Part shown: one piece after another, positions 44,150-53,973 of the stretch
How the letters are laid out: every line of letters begins with the position of its first letter
Numbering within the stretch: the stretch's first letter is position 1
Assembly (NCBI GenBank): GCA_944321825.1
Contig: CALUMU010000003.1
Location: 124,001-188,000 of the forward strand
From: Candidatus Amulumruptor caecigallinarius
GTDB taxonomy: Bacteria > Bacteroidota > Bacteroidia > Bacteroidales > Muribaculaceae
DNA: 64,000 nt
Direction: 5' to 3'
Program-made: the position numbers and the translations under genes
Notes under the pieces: model-generated
What the model saw: the letters and a program-made list of their open reading frames with translations, nothing else
Databases searched by the model: none
What the model was told of the DNA's origin: nothing

Positions 44150-44869
44150 ATGATACAGTTCTATTGCCCGGATATAGAGTCGCTCCCGGTGCTACCCGAA
44201 AGCGACTCCAATCATGCGGTCAGGGTGCTGCGTATGCACGAAGGCGATCTGCTGCAAGTCATCGACGGTCGCGGTCATGCTTTTGACTGCCGTCTGACTG
44301 CAGCACATCCCAAGAAAGCCGTCCTCGAAATCATAGCGAAACGCGACATGCCCCTACCCTGGGACTACTGCATAACCGTAGCCGTAGCGCCCACCAAATC
44401 CATGGACCGCATGGAATGGATGGTAGAAAAACTGACAGAAATAGGCATCAACCGCATAGTTCCCCTTAAATGCGAACATTCCGAGCGTAAGGACATCAAG
44501 ACCGAACGGCTAAAAAAAGTGGCGGTGGCAGCCATGAAGCAATCGCTCAAATCCGTATTGCCGCAGATCGATGAAATGACACCTATGCGCGATTTCTTAA
44601 CCCGGCAGCATCCCGACCAGAAATTCATAGCATACTGCGATGACATCCACCAGCGTCAGGAACTGGCTTGCCGATACATCGCTGGCAAATCGGCGACTAT
44701 ATTAATAGGGCCTGAGGGCGATTTTTCCCCTGATGAAATCAGGGCTGCTATCGAATCCGGCTTCCAGCCAATCACACTCGGTGCCAACCGGCTACGCACG
44801 GAGACCGCAGCACTTGTCGCTGTCGATACCTGCCACATCCTATCCCAGACGGCACGATGCCGTGGATAA
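44150..44869 (+). CDS. rsmE: 16S rRNA m3U1498 methyltransferase RsmE
   Basis: 239 residues. PUA-like N-terminus (SDSNHAVRVLRMHEGDLLQV) and SPOUT C-terminal domain with trefoil knot: PTKSMDRMEWMVEKLTEIGI, CEHSERKDIKTERLKKV, ILIGPEGDFSPDEIRAA and LGANRLRTETAALVA. Methylates N3 of U1498 in the 30S subunit. Last gene of this block before a long terminator. Confidence 0.96.
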   Translation: MIQFYCPDIESLPVLPESDSNHAVRVLRMHEGDLLQVIDGRGHAFDCRLTAAHPKKAVLEIIAKRDMPLPWDYCITVAVAPTKSMDRMEWMVEKLTEIGINRIVPLKCEHSERKDIKTERLKKVAVAAMKQSLKSVLPQIDEMTPMRDFLTRQHPDQKFIAYCDDIHQRQELACRYIAGKSATILIGPEGDFSPDEIRAAIESGFQPITLGANRLRTETAALVAVDTCHILSQTARCRG

Positions 44870-44883
44870 GAGACACATCGCAC

Positions 44884-44946
44884 AACGATATAACACAGAG
44901 GGGCGGCATCAATGATGGATGCCGCCCCTCTGCGTTGTATCGTGTT
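44884..44946 (+). terminator. long hairpin between convergent rsmE and the glycan cluster
   Basis: CAGAGGGGCGGCATC 44896-44910 with GATGCCGCCCCTCTG 44918-44932 (perfect 15 bp), extended outward by ACGATA-type arms with two imperfect pairs. A modest T-run (GTTATTT) follows. Probably serves both strands. Confidence 0.85.
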
Positions 44947-44964
44947 ATTTAATATCAGCTGTCG

Positions 44965-46047
44965 CTACCTAAAGAGTTCAGTGTATTGCCGTGCGATTTT
45001 CGCCCATCGGTAATTTTGGGAAGCAAAATCTTTTAACTTAGAGCCTTGGGACACGTATGGGTCTCTGGCAATGTCTCGCAGCGAACAAACGTCGCCGAAA
45101 TAGGAAGCACACCCCCCGGTGGTATAGCGATTGTAATTCACATCATAGGCTGCTATAGGTATGCCGAGATACATCGCCTCGACAAGCGACGGGTTTGTAC
45201 CACCGGCACTGTGGCCATGGATATAGAGAGCCGCATGCGAGCGAAGCACCCACAATCTGTCAAGGTCATAAATGGCATCTAATATATGTATGCCGACGGC
45301 CTTTTCATACCTCCGCCGCAGCGACCGTGCATAATCAGAATGCGTCCAGTTACCGATGAACACCAACGGCAACGGTGCATCCGAGGATGCAAACGATTCC
45401 AAAATCATGTCGCAATTATTCTCCGGCTCAATCCGGCATAGGGATATGGCATAGCCCCCATCTGTCAGGCCGTATGATTGAAGGACTTCAGACGCTGTCG
45501 CTTCGGAAACATCTCTGACCACCTGGTCTCCCCCATAGGCTATCAAGGTAGCATCCTTACCATACGTCTCGCGGACATAATCAACGATACCCTGATTGTC
45601 GGCAACGATGACATCGGCATATCTCACCGCCATGGCTTCAGACGCACGGAGTATGCGACGCGCCATGCTACCCCACTTCTGGCGACGATGCTCGAGCCCG
45701 TCGATATTGACCACTATCTTGGCTCGTGTCAGCATTCGGAGCACGGGCATGAACAGGCATCCCGAAACTCCTAATATGAGTATCACATCATAACCTTTGA
45801 TGGCCTTAAGCATAGATATGACATCATAGGGGATGGATTGTACGCCATTAGCCCGTAAAGGCACATAGCGCAATGAGGCTCCACGGTAGCAGTTGTCTTC
45901 AAGCGGTATCATATCTTTCGAACTACAAAACACGGTGTAATGTATATCCTGCGGACAATTATCGCCAAGGAGATTCTCTACAAGGGACTCAAATCCCCCG
46001 TAGGATGCCGGGACTCCTTGCGAACCTATGATAGCTACATTTATCAT
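44965..46047 (-). CDS. glycosyltransferase with DUF1972 (GT4, rhamnosyltransferase-like)
   Basis: 360 residues. N-terminal DUF1972 domain: VAIIGSQGVPASYGGFESLV, VNIDGLEHRRQKWG, followed by a GT-B nucleotide-sugar domain (CRIEPENNCDMILESF, HGHSAGGTNPSLVEAMYLGI with the family E-x7-E-like acidic pair). Relatives add rhamnose or related sugars in surface polysaccharides. Cytosolic face of the membrane. Last gene of the cluster; overlaps the upstream GT by 4 bp. Confidence 0.9.
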   Translation of the reverse strand: MINVAIIGSQGVPASYGGFESLVENLLGDNCPQDIHYTVFCSSKDMIPLEDNCYRGASLRYVPLRANGVQSIPYDVISMLKAIKGYDVILILGVSGCLFMPVLRMLTRAKIVVNIDGLEHRRQKWGSMARRILRASEAMAVRYADVIVADNQGIVDYVRETYGKDATLIAYGGDQVVRDVSEATASEVLQSYGLTDGGYAISLCRIEPENNCDMILESFASSDAPLPLVFIGNWTHSDYARSLRRRYEKAVGIHILDAIYDLDRLWVLRSHAALYIHGHSAGGTNPSLVEAMYLGIPIAAYDVNYNRYTTGGCASYFGDVCSLRDIARDPYVSQGSKLKDFASQNYRWAKIARQYTELFR

Positions 46048-47159
46048 TGTTGTGATGAAATAGCATTGAACAGATTACAGATGGCTGTTGAAAAGACCTG
46101 CGGATGAAATTCTCGCGATTTTTCCAGAGCACCTGCCGAAAGCCTCATATACAGCTCCCTGTCAGCAAATATCTCCCTGATTTTGTCACCGATAGCCGAC
46201 AGATTGCGTACATCGAGTTTGTAACCGTTATATCCGTCAACAACAATATCGGCAATGCCTCCCACCGTCGGGACTATCACCGGCAACCCAGCCGTCATGG
46301 CCTCTACTGCCGTAAGACCGAATGTCTCTATCGCCAAATCCGGATTTGTAAGCGACAGCACTAATGATGCATTATTATAAAAAGGGCTTACATCAGTCTG
46401 CCGCGAGAATATTTTCAGTTGCGGGATAGCGGATACATCTACATGATTTTGCTTAAGGAATCGGGCGATCTCGTCATCGGTAGCATTGATTATGAGTTCC
46501 CAATGATAATCTGACAGTCCAGAAGCCAAACATATAAACTCGTATGTACCCTTATACGACTTCAAGGAAGAAAGCATGAGAATACGCTTACGAACAAAAG
46601 CAGCAGAAGCATCTGGGTTCAATAACGATGCCATGGATGCCGACAATGCATTTGGTATGACATGCAACCGCTCGTGCGGAAAAGTGATATGCGATGCCTG
46701 GAAATCGCTGACACATATGACATGGTCGGCTATACGTGTCATCAATGCAGCAAGCAATCGGTACATCCGCCCCTTGGCAAATGCATTTTCGTGATAGTGA
46801 TATACCACACGACTGCCGGACATCTTCGCTCCAATCGCAGCTCCAAACGGGAGCATCGTATTGATATAAGTTACCGTTCCCGAACCACAATGTTTCAAAG
46901 CCTTGAAGAAAGACACCGTCTGGGATTTCAACAAACGCCACACTGTCACTATGGGGTTAGATGAAAATCTGTAGCGGATGGTGTGCTTATGTACCGACTC
47001 ATGGCGGGTGAGGCTGTCAAGCACACCGCCTTCGGATGTGAAAAGCGTCACATCATATCCGTCAGCGACGAGTGCTTCAAGCGACATTTCCAGCACCTTG
47101 GGACTGCCGCTGAAATCATTAAACAAATGAAATGCTACTATCCTTTTTGGTCTTTTCAT
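46044..47159 (-). CDS. glycosyltransferase family 4
   Basis: 371 residues, GT-B fold: FHLFNDFSGSPKVLEMSLEA as acceptor-side loop, YHYHENAFAKGRMYRL, and the donor site with FGLTAVEAMTAGLPVIVPTV and GGIADIVVDGYNGYK. Retaining sugar transferase; sugars unknown. Overlaps both neighbours by 4 bp, so the block 44965-48268 is tightly coupled. Confidence 0.9.
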   Translation of the reverse strand: MKRPKRIVAFHLFNDFSGSPKVLEMSLEALVADGYDVTLFTSEGGVLDSLTRHESVHKHTIRYRFSSNPIVTVWRLLKSQTVSFFKALKHCGSGTVTYINTMLPFGAAIGAKMSGSRVVYHYHENAFAKGRMYRLLAALMTRIADHVICVSDFQASHITFPHERLHVIPNALSASMASLLNPDASAAFVRKRILMLSSLKSYKGTYEFICLASGLSDYHWELIINATDDEIARFLKQNHVDVSAIPQLKIFSRQTDVSPFYNNASLVLSLTNPDLAIETFGLTAVEAMTAGLPVIVPTVGGIADIVVDGYNGYKLDVRNLSAIGDKIREIFADRELYMRLSAGALEKSREFHPQVFSTAICNLFNAISSQQ

Positions 47160-48268
47160 GTCCGATCATCGAAGTTGTCGGCCATCCCGAGTAGACGAAC
47201 CCGGAATGAAAGCAGATCATAGTCACTGTCAGTCCATCGTCCGCCACAGCGTGACGCATACAGCGAAATCATGTCAAGAAGGTATACCTTTAGAAGCATC
47301 GCACCGATATCATCATGGGTCTTAAGTAGCCTGATTACAGCTTCTGGCGATGCGTGCTGCTCGAAAAATGCTGTCTGAACTAAAAAATGGCATTTGTCAA
47401 GTCCGGGAAGCCCATGGTAGATACCAAACTCCCAATCAAATACAAACAGCGCACCATCGCTGACAATCATGTTCCACGGCGTGAAATCACGATGTGTCAC
47501 TACTGCCGATACTTCCATATTGGACATTTGAGCAAGCACTGTCCGTGCACTGTCCGAGACGAAACCACGCAATTCCTCCGGGATAACGTTGGCATAGGTA
47601 TCATACAACCTACGTATTGACAAGAATATGTCGGTTTCAGCCGCTTTCATCGGCGTAGCAGTCAACCGGTGGAGTGTAGATTGAAATTGCTGATGCAGAG
47701 ATGTCCACCGATGTACCTCCTTGGACTTCAATGTCTTTACCGTCGACTGGATGAACAGATACAGCCCATCATCGGTCTCGGTACAGTCAAAAGCCTGTGG
47801 GATATGCCCTCTCATCTCCTCAAACGAATTGAGAGATGCAAGCAACGACGACTCGTGTTTGAACAGGCGCAGCGCGATGTCCGATTTGTCGGTCACTTTG
47901 CAATATCCCAAAATACATCCATCCTTATCACACTGTATGGTCGCTTTTGAGTCGGCCGACGGTGTCCCTCCGAAAAGGCTCCAATCGAGAACATCTGTTT
48001 TAAATGCCTCTGCACACGGCTGATATATTGATGGTGCCAGTTCACAAGAGATGATGTCGGCATGAAGCAGCCGTCGGAACGATCCTATCCGCCACAGCAA
48101 CGGCAGCAACCGCTTGAGCATACGCCCCTTGAAGCTACCGGGCTGGTAGATAGCCAATGCGAGCCTCATCCCATTTACAGGGACAACCCACCGCTTGCCG
48201 TCGGCATTAGCAAACGAAACAGCCTTACGATGCCCCCCGGTCAGAAGTCTTTCAATTTCCATCGGCAT
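47156..48268 (-). CDS. APH/choline-kinase-like phosphotransferase in the glycan cluster
   Basis: 370 residues. The C-terminal half is an APH-type kinase: catalytic HRDFTPWN (H259, D261, N266) and metal-binding FVFDWEFG (D278). N-terminal half (about 1-170) is divergent, with a kinase-like SIYQPCAEAFKTD and CKVTDKSDIALRLFKHE (K and E of the ATP pocket). It may phosphorylate a sugar, choline or ethanolamine-type group on the glycan; the substrate is unknown. It sits among GT4 genes and near a P-loop kinase fusion. An alternative Met is at 48262. Confidence 0.72.
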   Translation of the reverse strand: MPMEIERLLTGGHRKAVSFANADGKRWVVPVNGMRLALAIYQPGSFKGRMLKRLLPLLWRIGSFRRLLHADIISCELAPSIYQPCAEAFKTDVLDWSLFGGTPSADSKATIQCDKDGCILGYCKVTDKSDIALRLFKHESSLLASLNSFEEMRGHIPQAFDCTETDDGLYLFIQSTVKTLKSKEVHRWTSLHQQFQSTLHRLTATPMKAAETDIFLSIRRLYDTYANVIPEELRGFVSDSARTVLAQMSNMEVSAVVTHRDFTPWNMIVSDGALFVFDWEFGIYHGLPGLDKCHFLVQTAFFEQHASPEAVIRLLKTHDDIGAMLLKVYLLDMISLYASRCGGRWTDSDYDLLSFRVRLLGMADNFDDRT

Positions 48269-49508
48269 TTATGATGTTGCGCACCACATCGCGGATTTCA
48301 CGGCCATGCCATTCCCACGACACCTCAGAGGCAGCTTCAAGAGCCGCATTGCCCATCGCCTGACGACAAGAATCGTCACCAAGGCGTGTCACAGCTGCGG
48401 CAACAGCAGCAATCACCTCGTCACGCCGACCACGTGGGATTATCACCGAATATTCGGGGCGGAAATATCTCGTATATCCTGTGGTATCAAGGGCAACCAA
48501 CGGCTTCCCGGCGGCCATAGCATCGAATGATACCGTGACAGCACCCTCTTTGAGTGAAGTATTAAGCACTATATCAGCTTCGTGCAGCAACCGACGGTAT
48601 TCTTCCGCAGGGACTTCGCCGCGAAGAGTCACGTAATCGGTCAAAGCCAATGACGAGATTATGCCCTTAAGACGGGATTTGTCAGGTCCTTTGCCAAGGA
48701 TGTCAAGATGCACAGCCATGCCAGTGTCACGCAATCTCGCCACAGCCTCAATGGCAATATCAAAACCTCGCCATGCATCCAACCGTCCGACACAAAGCAG
48801 CCTCAGCACCCCATCAGATTTATGGACAGGCTGCGGCGTGGCTATGTCTGATATATCTGCTGCAACATCGGTCATCAACACAGCCTTTGACAGGCAGAAC
48901 TTAGGGAGAGATGACCGTGTTATCTCCGTCTTACATAATATAAGGTCGGCATTGCGGCATCTGCGACGAAAGCCCGGAGTCAACGGCACAAGTTTTGCAG
49001 CCAGCCTGCGCACACTCTCCATGACGCGCGACTTAAGAGAATAATATTTGATATACTCACGCGGTATGGTCTCCAATCCTCCCACAGGACCCCAAATAAA
49101 CCGTCGGGATGCCCCGAATCGACTTACAGGCCACAATACATTTCCGTAGGTCAGGTGCAAGAAAGTCTCTATGCCATTTGACCACATGGTCTCGCTGATT
49201 ACAGCATCAGAGGCTTTAGTCCATTTCAAATAATAGCGATGCACACCCTTGCGTCCGTGCTTTCGAGCCAGTTCGCTTGCCGACAGGTCAAAATATATCC
49301 AATGGATGCTCTCATAGCCATGATTGGCGGCCATCCACCGCTCGATAGGTTCACGGTTGTTGGCCCGAGTGATGACCCACAGTTCAAACTCACGACTCAA
49401 CTCCAATACCCAGTGCCAGCCCACCCCTATCTCGCTTCCTTTCCACGGCTCGCAGGCATAGGCCGACACCATCAGACGGGGTTTTGCAGACTCAGATGTT
49501 GTCATCAT
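48252..49508 (-). CDS. glycosyltransferase family 4
   Basis: 418 residues, GT-B. N-terminal VSAYACEPWKGSEIGVGWHW is typical of a GT4 subgroup, then WGPVGGLETIPREYIKYYSL, LLCVGRLDAWRGFDIAIEAV, and donor motif LKEGAVTVSFDAMAAGKPLV. Inverts no residue obvious; sugar specificity unknown. Overlaps the APH-like gene and the upstream kinase-fusion gene by 17 bp each. Confidence 0.9.
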   Translation of the reverse strand: MMTTSESAKPRLMVSAYACEPWKGSEIGVGWHWVLELSREFELWVITRANNREPIERWMAANHGYESIHWIYFDLSASELARKHGRKGVHRYYLKWTKASDAVISETMWSNGIETFLHLTYGNVLWPVSRFGASRRFIWGPVGGLETIPREYIKYYSLKSRVMESVRRLAAKLVPLTPGFRRRCRNADLILCKTEITRSSLPKFCLSKAVLMTDVAADISDIATPQPVHKSDGVLRLLCVGRLDAWRGFDIAIEAVARLRDTGMAVHLDILGKGPDKSRLKGIISSLALTDYVTLRGEVPAEEYRRLLHEADIVLNTSLKEGAVTVSFDAMAAGKPLVALDTTGYTRYFRPEYSVIIPRGRRDEVIAAVAAAVTRLGDDSCRQAMGNAALEAASEVSWEWHGREIRDVVRNIINADGN

Positions 49509-50841
49509 TTAATTTAAGAGAGTGTTTAAGACGACGCAGGTTGAGTCGATGTTGTTTATCAAAAATATGCGTGAGTATCTGATTGACAGCGACATCGGGA
49601 GTGGAGTCATTAACCACTTTCAGATAACCACGCTGCGGTGCCAGCAGATCTATTCGGGCATTGACAGCCTCTATATCCTCACGTGACAGCTCCCTCTTAC
49701 GCTGAAGGATGGTGTCTGTAGATGCCGTAAGGAGTATATTGTAGCGCAGCTGCGGGATGAACAGCTTACGCCACATGTCGAGGAACCGATAAGGCAGATA
49801 GATGCGCGAGCGGCGTGGGTCGCAAATTATGTCATTGAAATAGCGGTCAAATACCACAAGCCGGGTTATCCGCGTCTGCGACTTAACCTTTACCCAGTAA
49901 CCCACGATATAGTCTATGGTGTAATAACTTAAGCGCGCCAGCGAACTTATAGGCGATGTGCGTCCGCCGCGATGCGGGTCGTTATAGTTTCGATCCACCT
50001 CCTTCTTGACACCGGCCTTGTGTGCCACATCGCCCAGATTGCCGAAAAGAGCGGGACGGAAATGATAGTAGGAATGTGCTTTACGGAATACATCACCCAG
50101 ACGGTCAATCACCATATCTATCACCGTAGTTTTACCTGCACCGTCAGGACCTGTGAAGCCGATGGCAAATCCTGTACCCGTCCCCAGATAGTTATGCACA
50201 TACGACCATGCCCAACGGGTCATTTCACCCATCAGCGCGAATGGCCGATGAACAAGATTCCAACGGAAAGCATTCAGCATCAGCACGCTACGCGATGTGC
50301 GGTCACATGTGACCGCATCAGGGCAGCGGAATATCTCAGCCAGCTTCGCTTTGACCGACGGCAGGTTTTCAGCCGCTTCTCTCACCGCCCGGTAACGCTC
50401 CGGGTACTGTGCACCTACAGCTCTGTCATAGAGATATTTGTCAAGGAATTTTGATGACGGGCCTGAATGCCACAAAAAGCCGTTGAACTGCCGATCGGCA
50501 AGAAATTCATCGGCACTCATCAACCGTATGCCCCACACAGATGTGTCAAAGAAGAAATCCCACTGCACAAGAGCCACGCTGCCATCTTCATCAATCCGGG
50601 CGCATACAAATGTCACCAGCCGGTCCGAATCGAGACAGGTCAGTATTTTCCAGCCAAGACCGTCAATCAGACCTACAAGCCTGCGCCGCAACAGTCGGAA
50701 ATCCCGACGGCGTATGATGATGTCGATGTCACGAGCATCGTTGCCTACGGGAAGCTGCTCATAATTACGCAGCACCGCATACTCGGCATTCTCATTGAGA
50801 AATCCGATTATCTCACGTATCAGTAGCTCTTTCGCATCCAT
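49492..50841 (-). CDS. nucleotidyltransferase-like / thymidylate-kinase-like fusion
   Basis: 449 residues. The N-terminal part (about 1-180) looks like a nucleotidyltransferase-fold domain: LRNYEQLPVGNDARDIDIII with the G-x-D-x-D-type acidic pattern (residues 25-43). The C-terminal part (about 222-449) is a P-loop kinase of the thymidylate-kinase type: GFTGPDGAGKTTVIDMV (Walker A 231-238), VFDRYFNDIICDPRRSR and a lid-like LQRKRELSREDIEAV. Both domains in one chain within a glycan cluster are unusual; a phosphate or nucleotide-linked decoration is possible. Substrates unknown. Confidence 0.75.
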   Translation of the reverse strand: MDAKELLIREIIGFLNENAEYAVLRNYEQLPVGNDARDIDIIIRRRDFRLLRRRLVGLIDGLGWKILTCLDSDRLVTFVCARIDEDGSVALVQWDFFFDTSVWGIRLMSADEFLADRQFNGFLWHSGPSSKFLDKYLYDRAVGAQYPERYRAVREAAENLPSVKAKLAEIFRCPDAVTCDRTSRSVLMLNAFRWNLVHRPFALMGEMTRWAWSYVHNYLGTGTGFAIGFTGPDGAGKTTVIDMVIDRLGDVFRKAHSYYHFRPALFGNLGDVAHKAGVKKEVDRNYNDPHRGGRTSPISSLARLSYYTIDYIVGYWVKVKSQTRITRLVVFDRYFNDIICDPRRSRIYLPYRFLDMWRKLFIPQLRYNILLTASTDTILQRKRELSREDIEAVNARIDLLAPQRGYLKVVNDSTPDVAVNQILTHIFDKQHRLNLRRLKHSLKLNDDNI

Positions 50842-50847
50842 ATATAT

Positions 50848-51960
50848 CTATGACCCGAATACCTCAGAAATCGCGTCTCTGAGAGCTTTGATGTAACCTT
50901 TGCCATATTTCAAGTCCGGCTCCATATGATTGCCCTCGCCCCATTCGTTCCAGCTTTTAAGAAACACGATGTTCGTAGATGCGTCCTTATTGCGGACCGT
51001 CTTAAGGCATTTCACCGCATGAGCCTTAAAATACTCCGGCAATGAGTCATGGAAAACCGCCCCTCTCTTACCGCTTCGAGGACTATGGTCCCAGTTTGGA
51101 ATCAGGGTCGGGAAGAATCCGTCACGCGCTTCGATCCCGTTTTCGTCCACGAACCATTTGCTTACATTCATATATTTGTAATGGTATGGTGCTTTTCCAA
51201 GCAGACGGAGAAATTTATGATAGTACTTCAATACGCTGGAGTTATAGGGAAAATGATGTGTATATTCCCCCAGGCGGGCTATGTTGACCCCGTCCATGCC
51301 TATCGCCTTACATCTGGCAGCATCCTCGTCGGTGCCTATCGCCTGACCGATGAAGTAAAATTCCTTGCCGAGGTATTTCCTGCCAAGTTCATTCCATTTC
51401 TCTATGAATGTTCCCACTGAAGGATACTCTGCGGGGCGATATATCATGAACACAGGCCTACCGTCAACATGAATATATCTATCGTCTTGAAATGCGCTCA
51501 GTAGATATTTAAAATGCGCCTCTATACCTGCTTCGTCATCATACTTCTGCTCTTTGACAAGCTTGGCTTCACAGGCGGCATCATGATTCCAGAATTTTGA
51601 ATACCATGACTGGTTGGCCCAGCATACGCAGAAAGGGAAATCATTGTCCCTGTCGGCAATGAGATGCTGCAACGGGATATCAAGCTCCATGTCTCCGTCT
51701 CCAAACCAATAGTGATAGTACACAAACCCGTCAATGCCGGCCTCTTTGGCCAACTCTGACTGCTTACGCTGCGTCTCTACATTACGCAGGTCATAATAGC
51801 CCAAATCTGCCGGCACATGAGGCTGATAGTGCCCCCTGAAAAGTGGACGAGCTTTCCCGACGTTGGTCCACTCGGTAAAGCCGGTGCCATACCAACGGTC
51901 ATTAGTCGGAGTCGGATAATATTGCGGCAGATAAAATGCTAAGATTTTGGGTCGTGACAT
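50848..51960 (-). CDS. WbsX-like GH99-fold glycosyltransferase-associated protein
   Basis: 370 residues. Signature start LAFYLPQYYPTPTNDRWYG, then GTGFTEWTNVGKARPLFRGH, VYYHYWFGDGDMELDIP, CWANQSWYSKFW and the C-terminal LKSWNEWGEGNHMEPDLKYG. This is the WbsX group (GH99-like TIM barrel) common in O-antigen and capsule clusters. Activity is not well established; a catalytic Glu is likely in NEWGEGNH. Cytosolic (no signal). 6 bp upstream of the kinase fusion. Confidence 0.88.
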   Translation of the reverse strand: MSRPKILAFYLPQYYPTPTNDRWYGTGFTEWTNVGKARPLFRGHYQPHVPADLGYYDLRNVETQRKQSELAKEAGIDGFVYYHYWFGDGDMELDIPLQHLIADRDNDFPFCVCWANQSWYSKFWNHDAACEAKLVKEQKYDDEAGIEAHFKYLLSAFQDDRYIHVDGRPVFMIYRPAEYPSVGTFIEKWNELGRKYLGKEFYFIGQAIGTDEDAARCKAIGMDGVNIARLGEYTHHFPYNSSVLKYYHKFLRLLGKAPYHYKYMNVSKWFVDENGIEARDGFFPTLIPNWDHSPRSGKRGAVFHDSLPEYFKAHAVKCLKTVRNKDASTNIVFLKSWNEWGEGNHMEPDLKYGKGYIKALRDAISEVFGS

Positions 51961-51977
51961 GATAATCTCTTTACTAT

Positions 51978-52940
51978 CTATCGGTTAAGAAGGTTTTTGT
52001 GGAGTTTATCCGCGAAATATCCCGGTTTGAGCAGTATGCTGTACAGTATATCGAATACCCCGAAAGGATTACCCCGATGTATCCGCAACGCTCCGCGACG
52101 CAGGTAATCGGTGGCTTTGGCCTCCTTACGCAGCTTCGACATATCCTTGGCCGGATAGGATTCCATCCAGTCTTTAAAGCATAGCGGTTTGCGGCCTTCA
52201 CGCCTGTCGAGCAGGCATTGTTTCACCCACCGCATTTTAAGCAGCATGGGGAGAGTATTGGACGAAAGTCCAGAGCCGAGCTTGCGGTAATATGCCAGCA
52301 CTTCAGGAATCACGATTATAGCCTTTCCCTCGGTGTACAAGTCGCTCATACGAGTCCATAAGTCAAGATCCTCGCAAAAATCCTGATAACGGACAGGTCC
52401 TTCAGGAAAACCCTCCACGGAGTACCCCCCTACACTCAGGGCCGCCTCCCTGTCATATATGGCTGTGGGCTGCATGAATATCAGTTTTTTTGCAGCCGCT
52501 TTTTCGTAAAACTCTTCTTTAGAGGTAGCGCCGAGATACAGACCGCCACCTATCAGCGACGTATTTTGGTCGACATAAGCCAGATGGCATCCTACCGCCA
52601 TCAGGTCGCTGTCAGACTGTATTTTTTCCCACATCTTGGCTATAGCTGTAGGTAGCAAAACATCATCGGAGTCAAGAAACATCAGATAGCGTGTCGAAGC
52701 CTCGCGCTCGGCAAGATAACGGCAGTAGCCGATGCCGTGATTCGATTCGAGACGTATCAAAGTGTACTGCCGGGGGTATTGTCTGAAATATGCTTCCACC
52801 ATCTCTACGGAGCGGTCTGTTGAAGCATCGTCAATAATGAGCAGGTTGAAATCGCGCACAGTCTGGCTCATCACGCTGTCAAGGGTTTCCGCAATCCACT
52901 CCTCCTTGTCATACACGCATATCGCTAACGTCAAATCCAT
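51978..52940 (-). CDS. glycosyltransferase family 2
   Basis: 320 residues from ATG 52940 (MDLTLAICVYDKEEWIAETL), 8 bp behind the acyltransferase stop; the longer frame to 53048 runs into that gene. GT-A fold: LLIIDDASTDRSVEMVEAYF, RYLMFLDSDDVLLP (DxD as DSDD), and a W/Y-rich end. Transfers an unknown sugar. Followed closely by the WbsX-like gene. Confidence 0.92.
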   Translation of the reverse strand: MDLTLAICVYDKEEWIAETLDSVMSQTVRDFNLLIIDDASTDRSVEMVEAYFRQYPRQYTLIRLESNHGIGYCRYLAEREASTRYLMFLDSDDVLLPTAIAKMWEKIQSDSDLMAVGCHLAYVDQNTSLIGGGLYLGATSKEEFYEKAAAKKLIFMQPTAIYDREAALSVGGYSVEGFPEGPVRYQDFCEDLDLWTRMSDLYTEGKAIIVIPEVLAYYRKLGSGLSSNTLPMLLKMRWVKQCLLDRREGRKPLCFKDWMESYPAKDMSKLRKEAKATDYLRRGALRIHRGNPFGVFDILYSILLKPGYFADKLHKNLLNR

Positions 52941-52948
52941 AAGCAAAT

Positions 52949-53932
52949 TCACTTGATTATCTGTTTTAATCCTATGCTCCACGGCATATACTTTACCATT
53001 ACTGGAATCATTAATGCCGAAACTATGACTGTAACCAATGCCGTACACAACAACGGATATGGCACAGCAACGGAATTAAAAGCAACTATCAACGGTCTGT
53101 ATATCAGATGATGCAATGAAAACGGAACTATCGAATAAGCTCCAAAATACACAAGAAACGGGACCTGCCTGATTGACTTACAGATATACATAACCGAAAA
53201 AGATGCCAGTATAGCAATAATCAGAGTCCAATAATAATTACCGATTACAGTGTTGGTATGAAATCCGATACAATTATAAGGCTTTAGCCACGTCACCACC
53301 AATACCAGTCCCAAAAGCGCAATACCAACCAATAAATTATAGCGGTCGTATTTATTAGGATACATTAGTGGCAGACGTTTGACAACATAACCTATAAAAA
53401 GCAAAGGAAGTGCGGACAACGAGACATCAATCATCAGCGGGAGAAAGAGATATTCCCTCCCCATAGTCGCCCCTATAGAACCGATACAAAGCACAACGAG
53501 TGCCTGCAAATCGACCCTCGTAGTAATACGACAAATCAGATACAGCCATAAACTCGACCAAAAAAGGCATAGCAGATACCAGATTGGGCCATTGAACCAT
53601 TGCCGTTGGGTAAACATGTCCATCAAACCTCGCGCCTCTGTTGACATTATATCAGGAGCCAAAGACATGCCTATATAGAACAAGATATATGATACTAAAT
53701 AAAAAAACAAAAACGGGACTAGCAGCTTATTAACTCTGTTTTTCAGGAAACTCCATCCCCCCACCCCTGTCTTCAAAAAGAAGCCAGACAAGACAAAAAA
53801 AACCGGCAAGGAAAAATAATAAAGCACATAGTAATCAGGCAAGATACCGACATGACCGAAAATCAGCATCAACATACAGATACCCTTGGCTGTGTCAATA
53901 TACTGTAATCGCTGGCGTTCTTTTCTCGGCAT
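52949..53932 (-). CDS. acyltransferase family 3 membrane protein
   Basis: 327 residues, about ten hydrophobic segments. N-terminal LQYIDTAKGICMLMLIFGHV (catalytic His in FGH) and YYFSLPVFFVLSGFFLKTG are diagnostic of the OafA/Acyltransf_3 group, which O-acetylate or succinylate surface sugars in the inner membrane. One of two such genes in the cluster. 8 bp before the downstream GT2 gene. Confidence 0.9.
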   Translation of the reverse strand: MPRKERQRLQYIDTAKGICMLMLIFGHVGILPDYYVLYYFSLPVFFVLSGFFLKTGVGGWSFLKNRVNKLLVPFLFFYLVSYILFYIGMSLAPDIMSTEARGLMDMFTQRQWFNGPIWYLLCLFWSSLWLYLICRITTRVDLQALVVLCIGSIGATMGREYLFLPLMIDVSLSALPLLFIGYVVKRLPLMYPNKYDRYNLLVGIALLGLVLVVTWLKPYNCIGFHTNTVIGNYYWTLIIAILASFSVMYICKSIRQVPFLVYFGAYSIVPFSLHHLIYRPLIVAFNSVAVPYPLLCTALVTVIVSALMIPVMVKYMPWSIGLKQIIK

Positions 53933-53973
53933 GACTCAGGAATTATGGATTATACGTAGTATGGCCACAGGTA

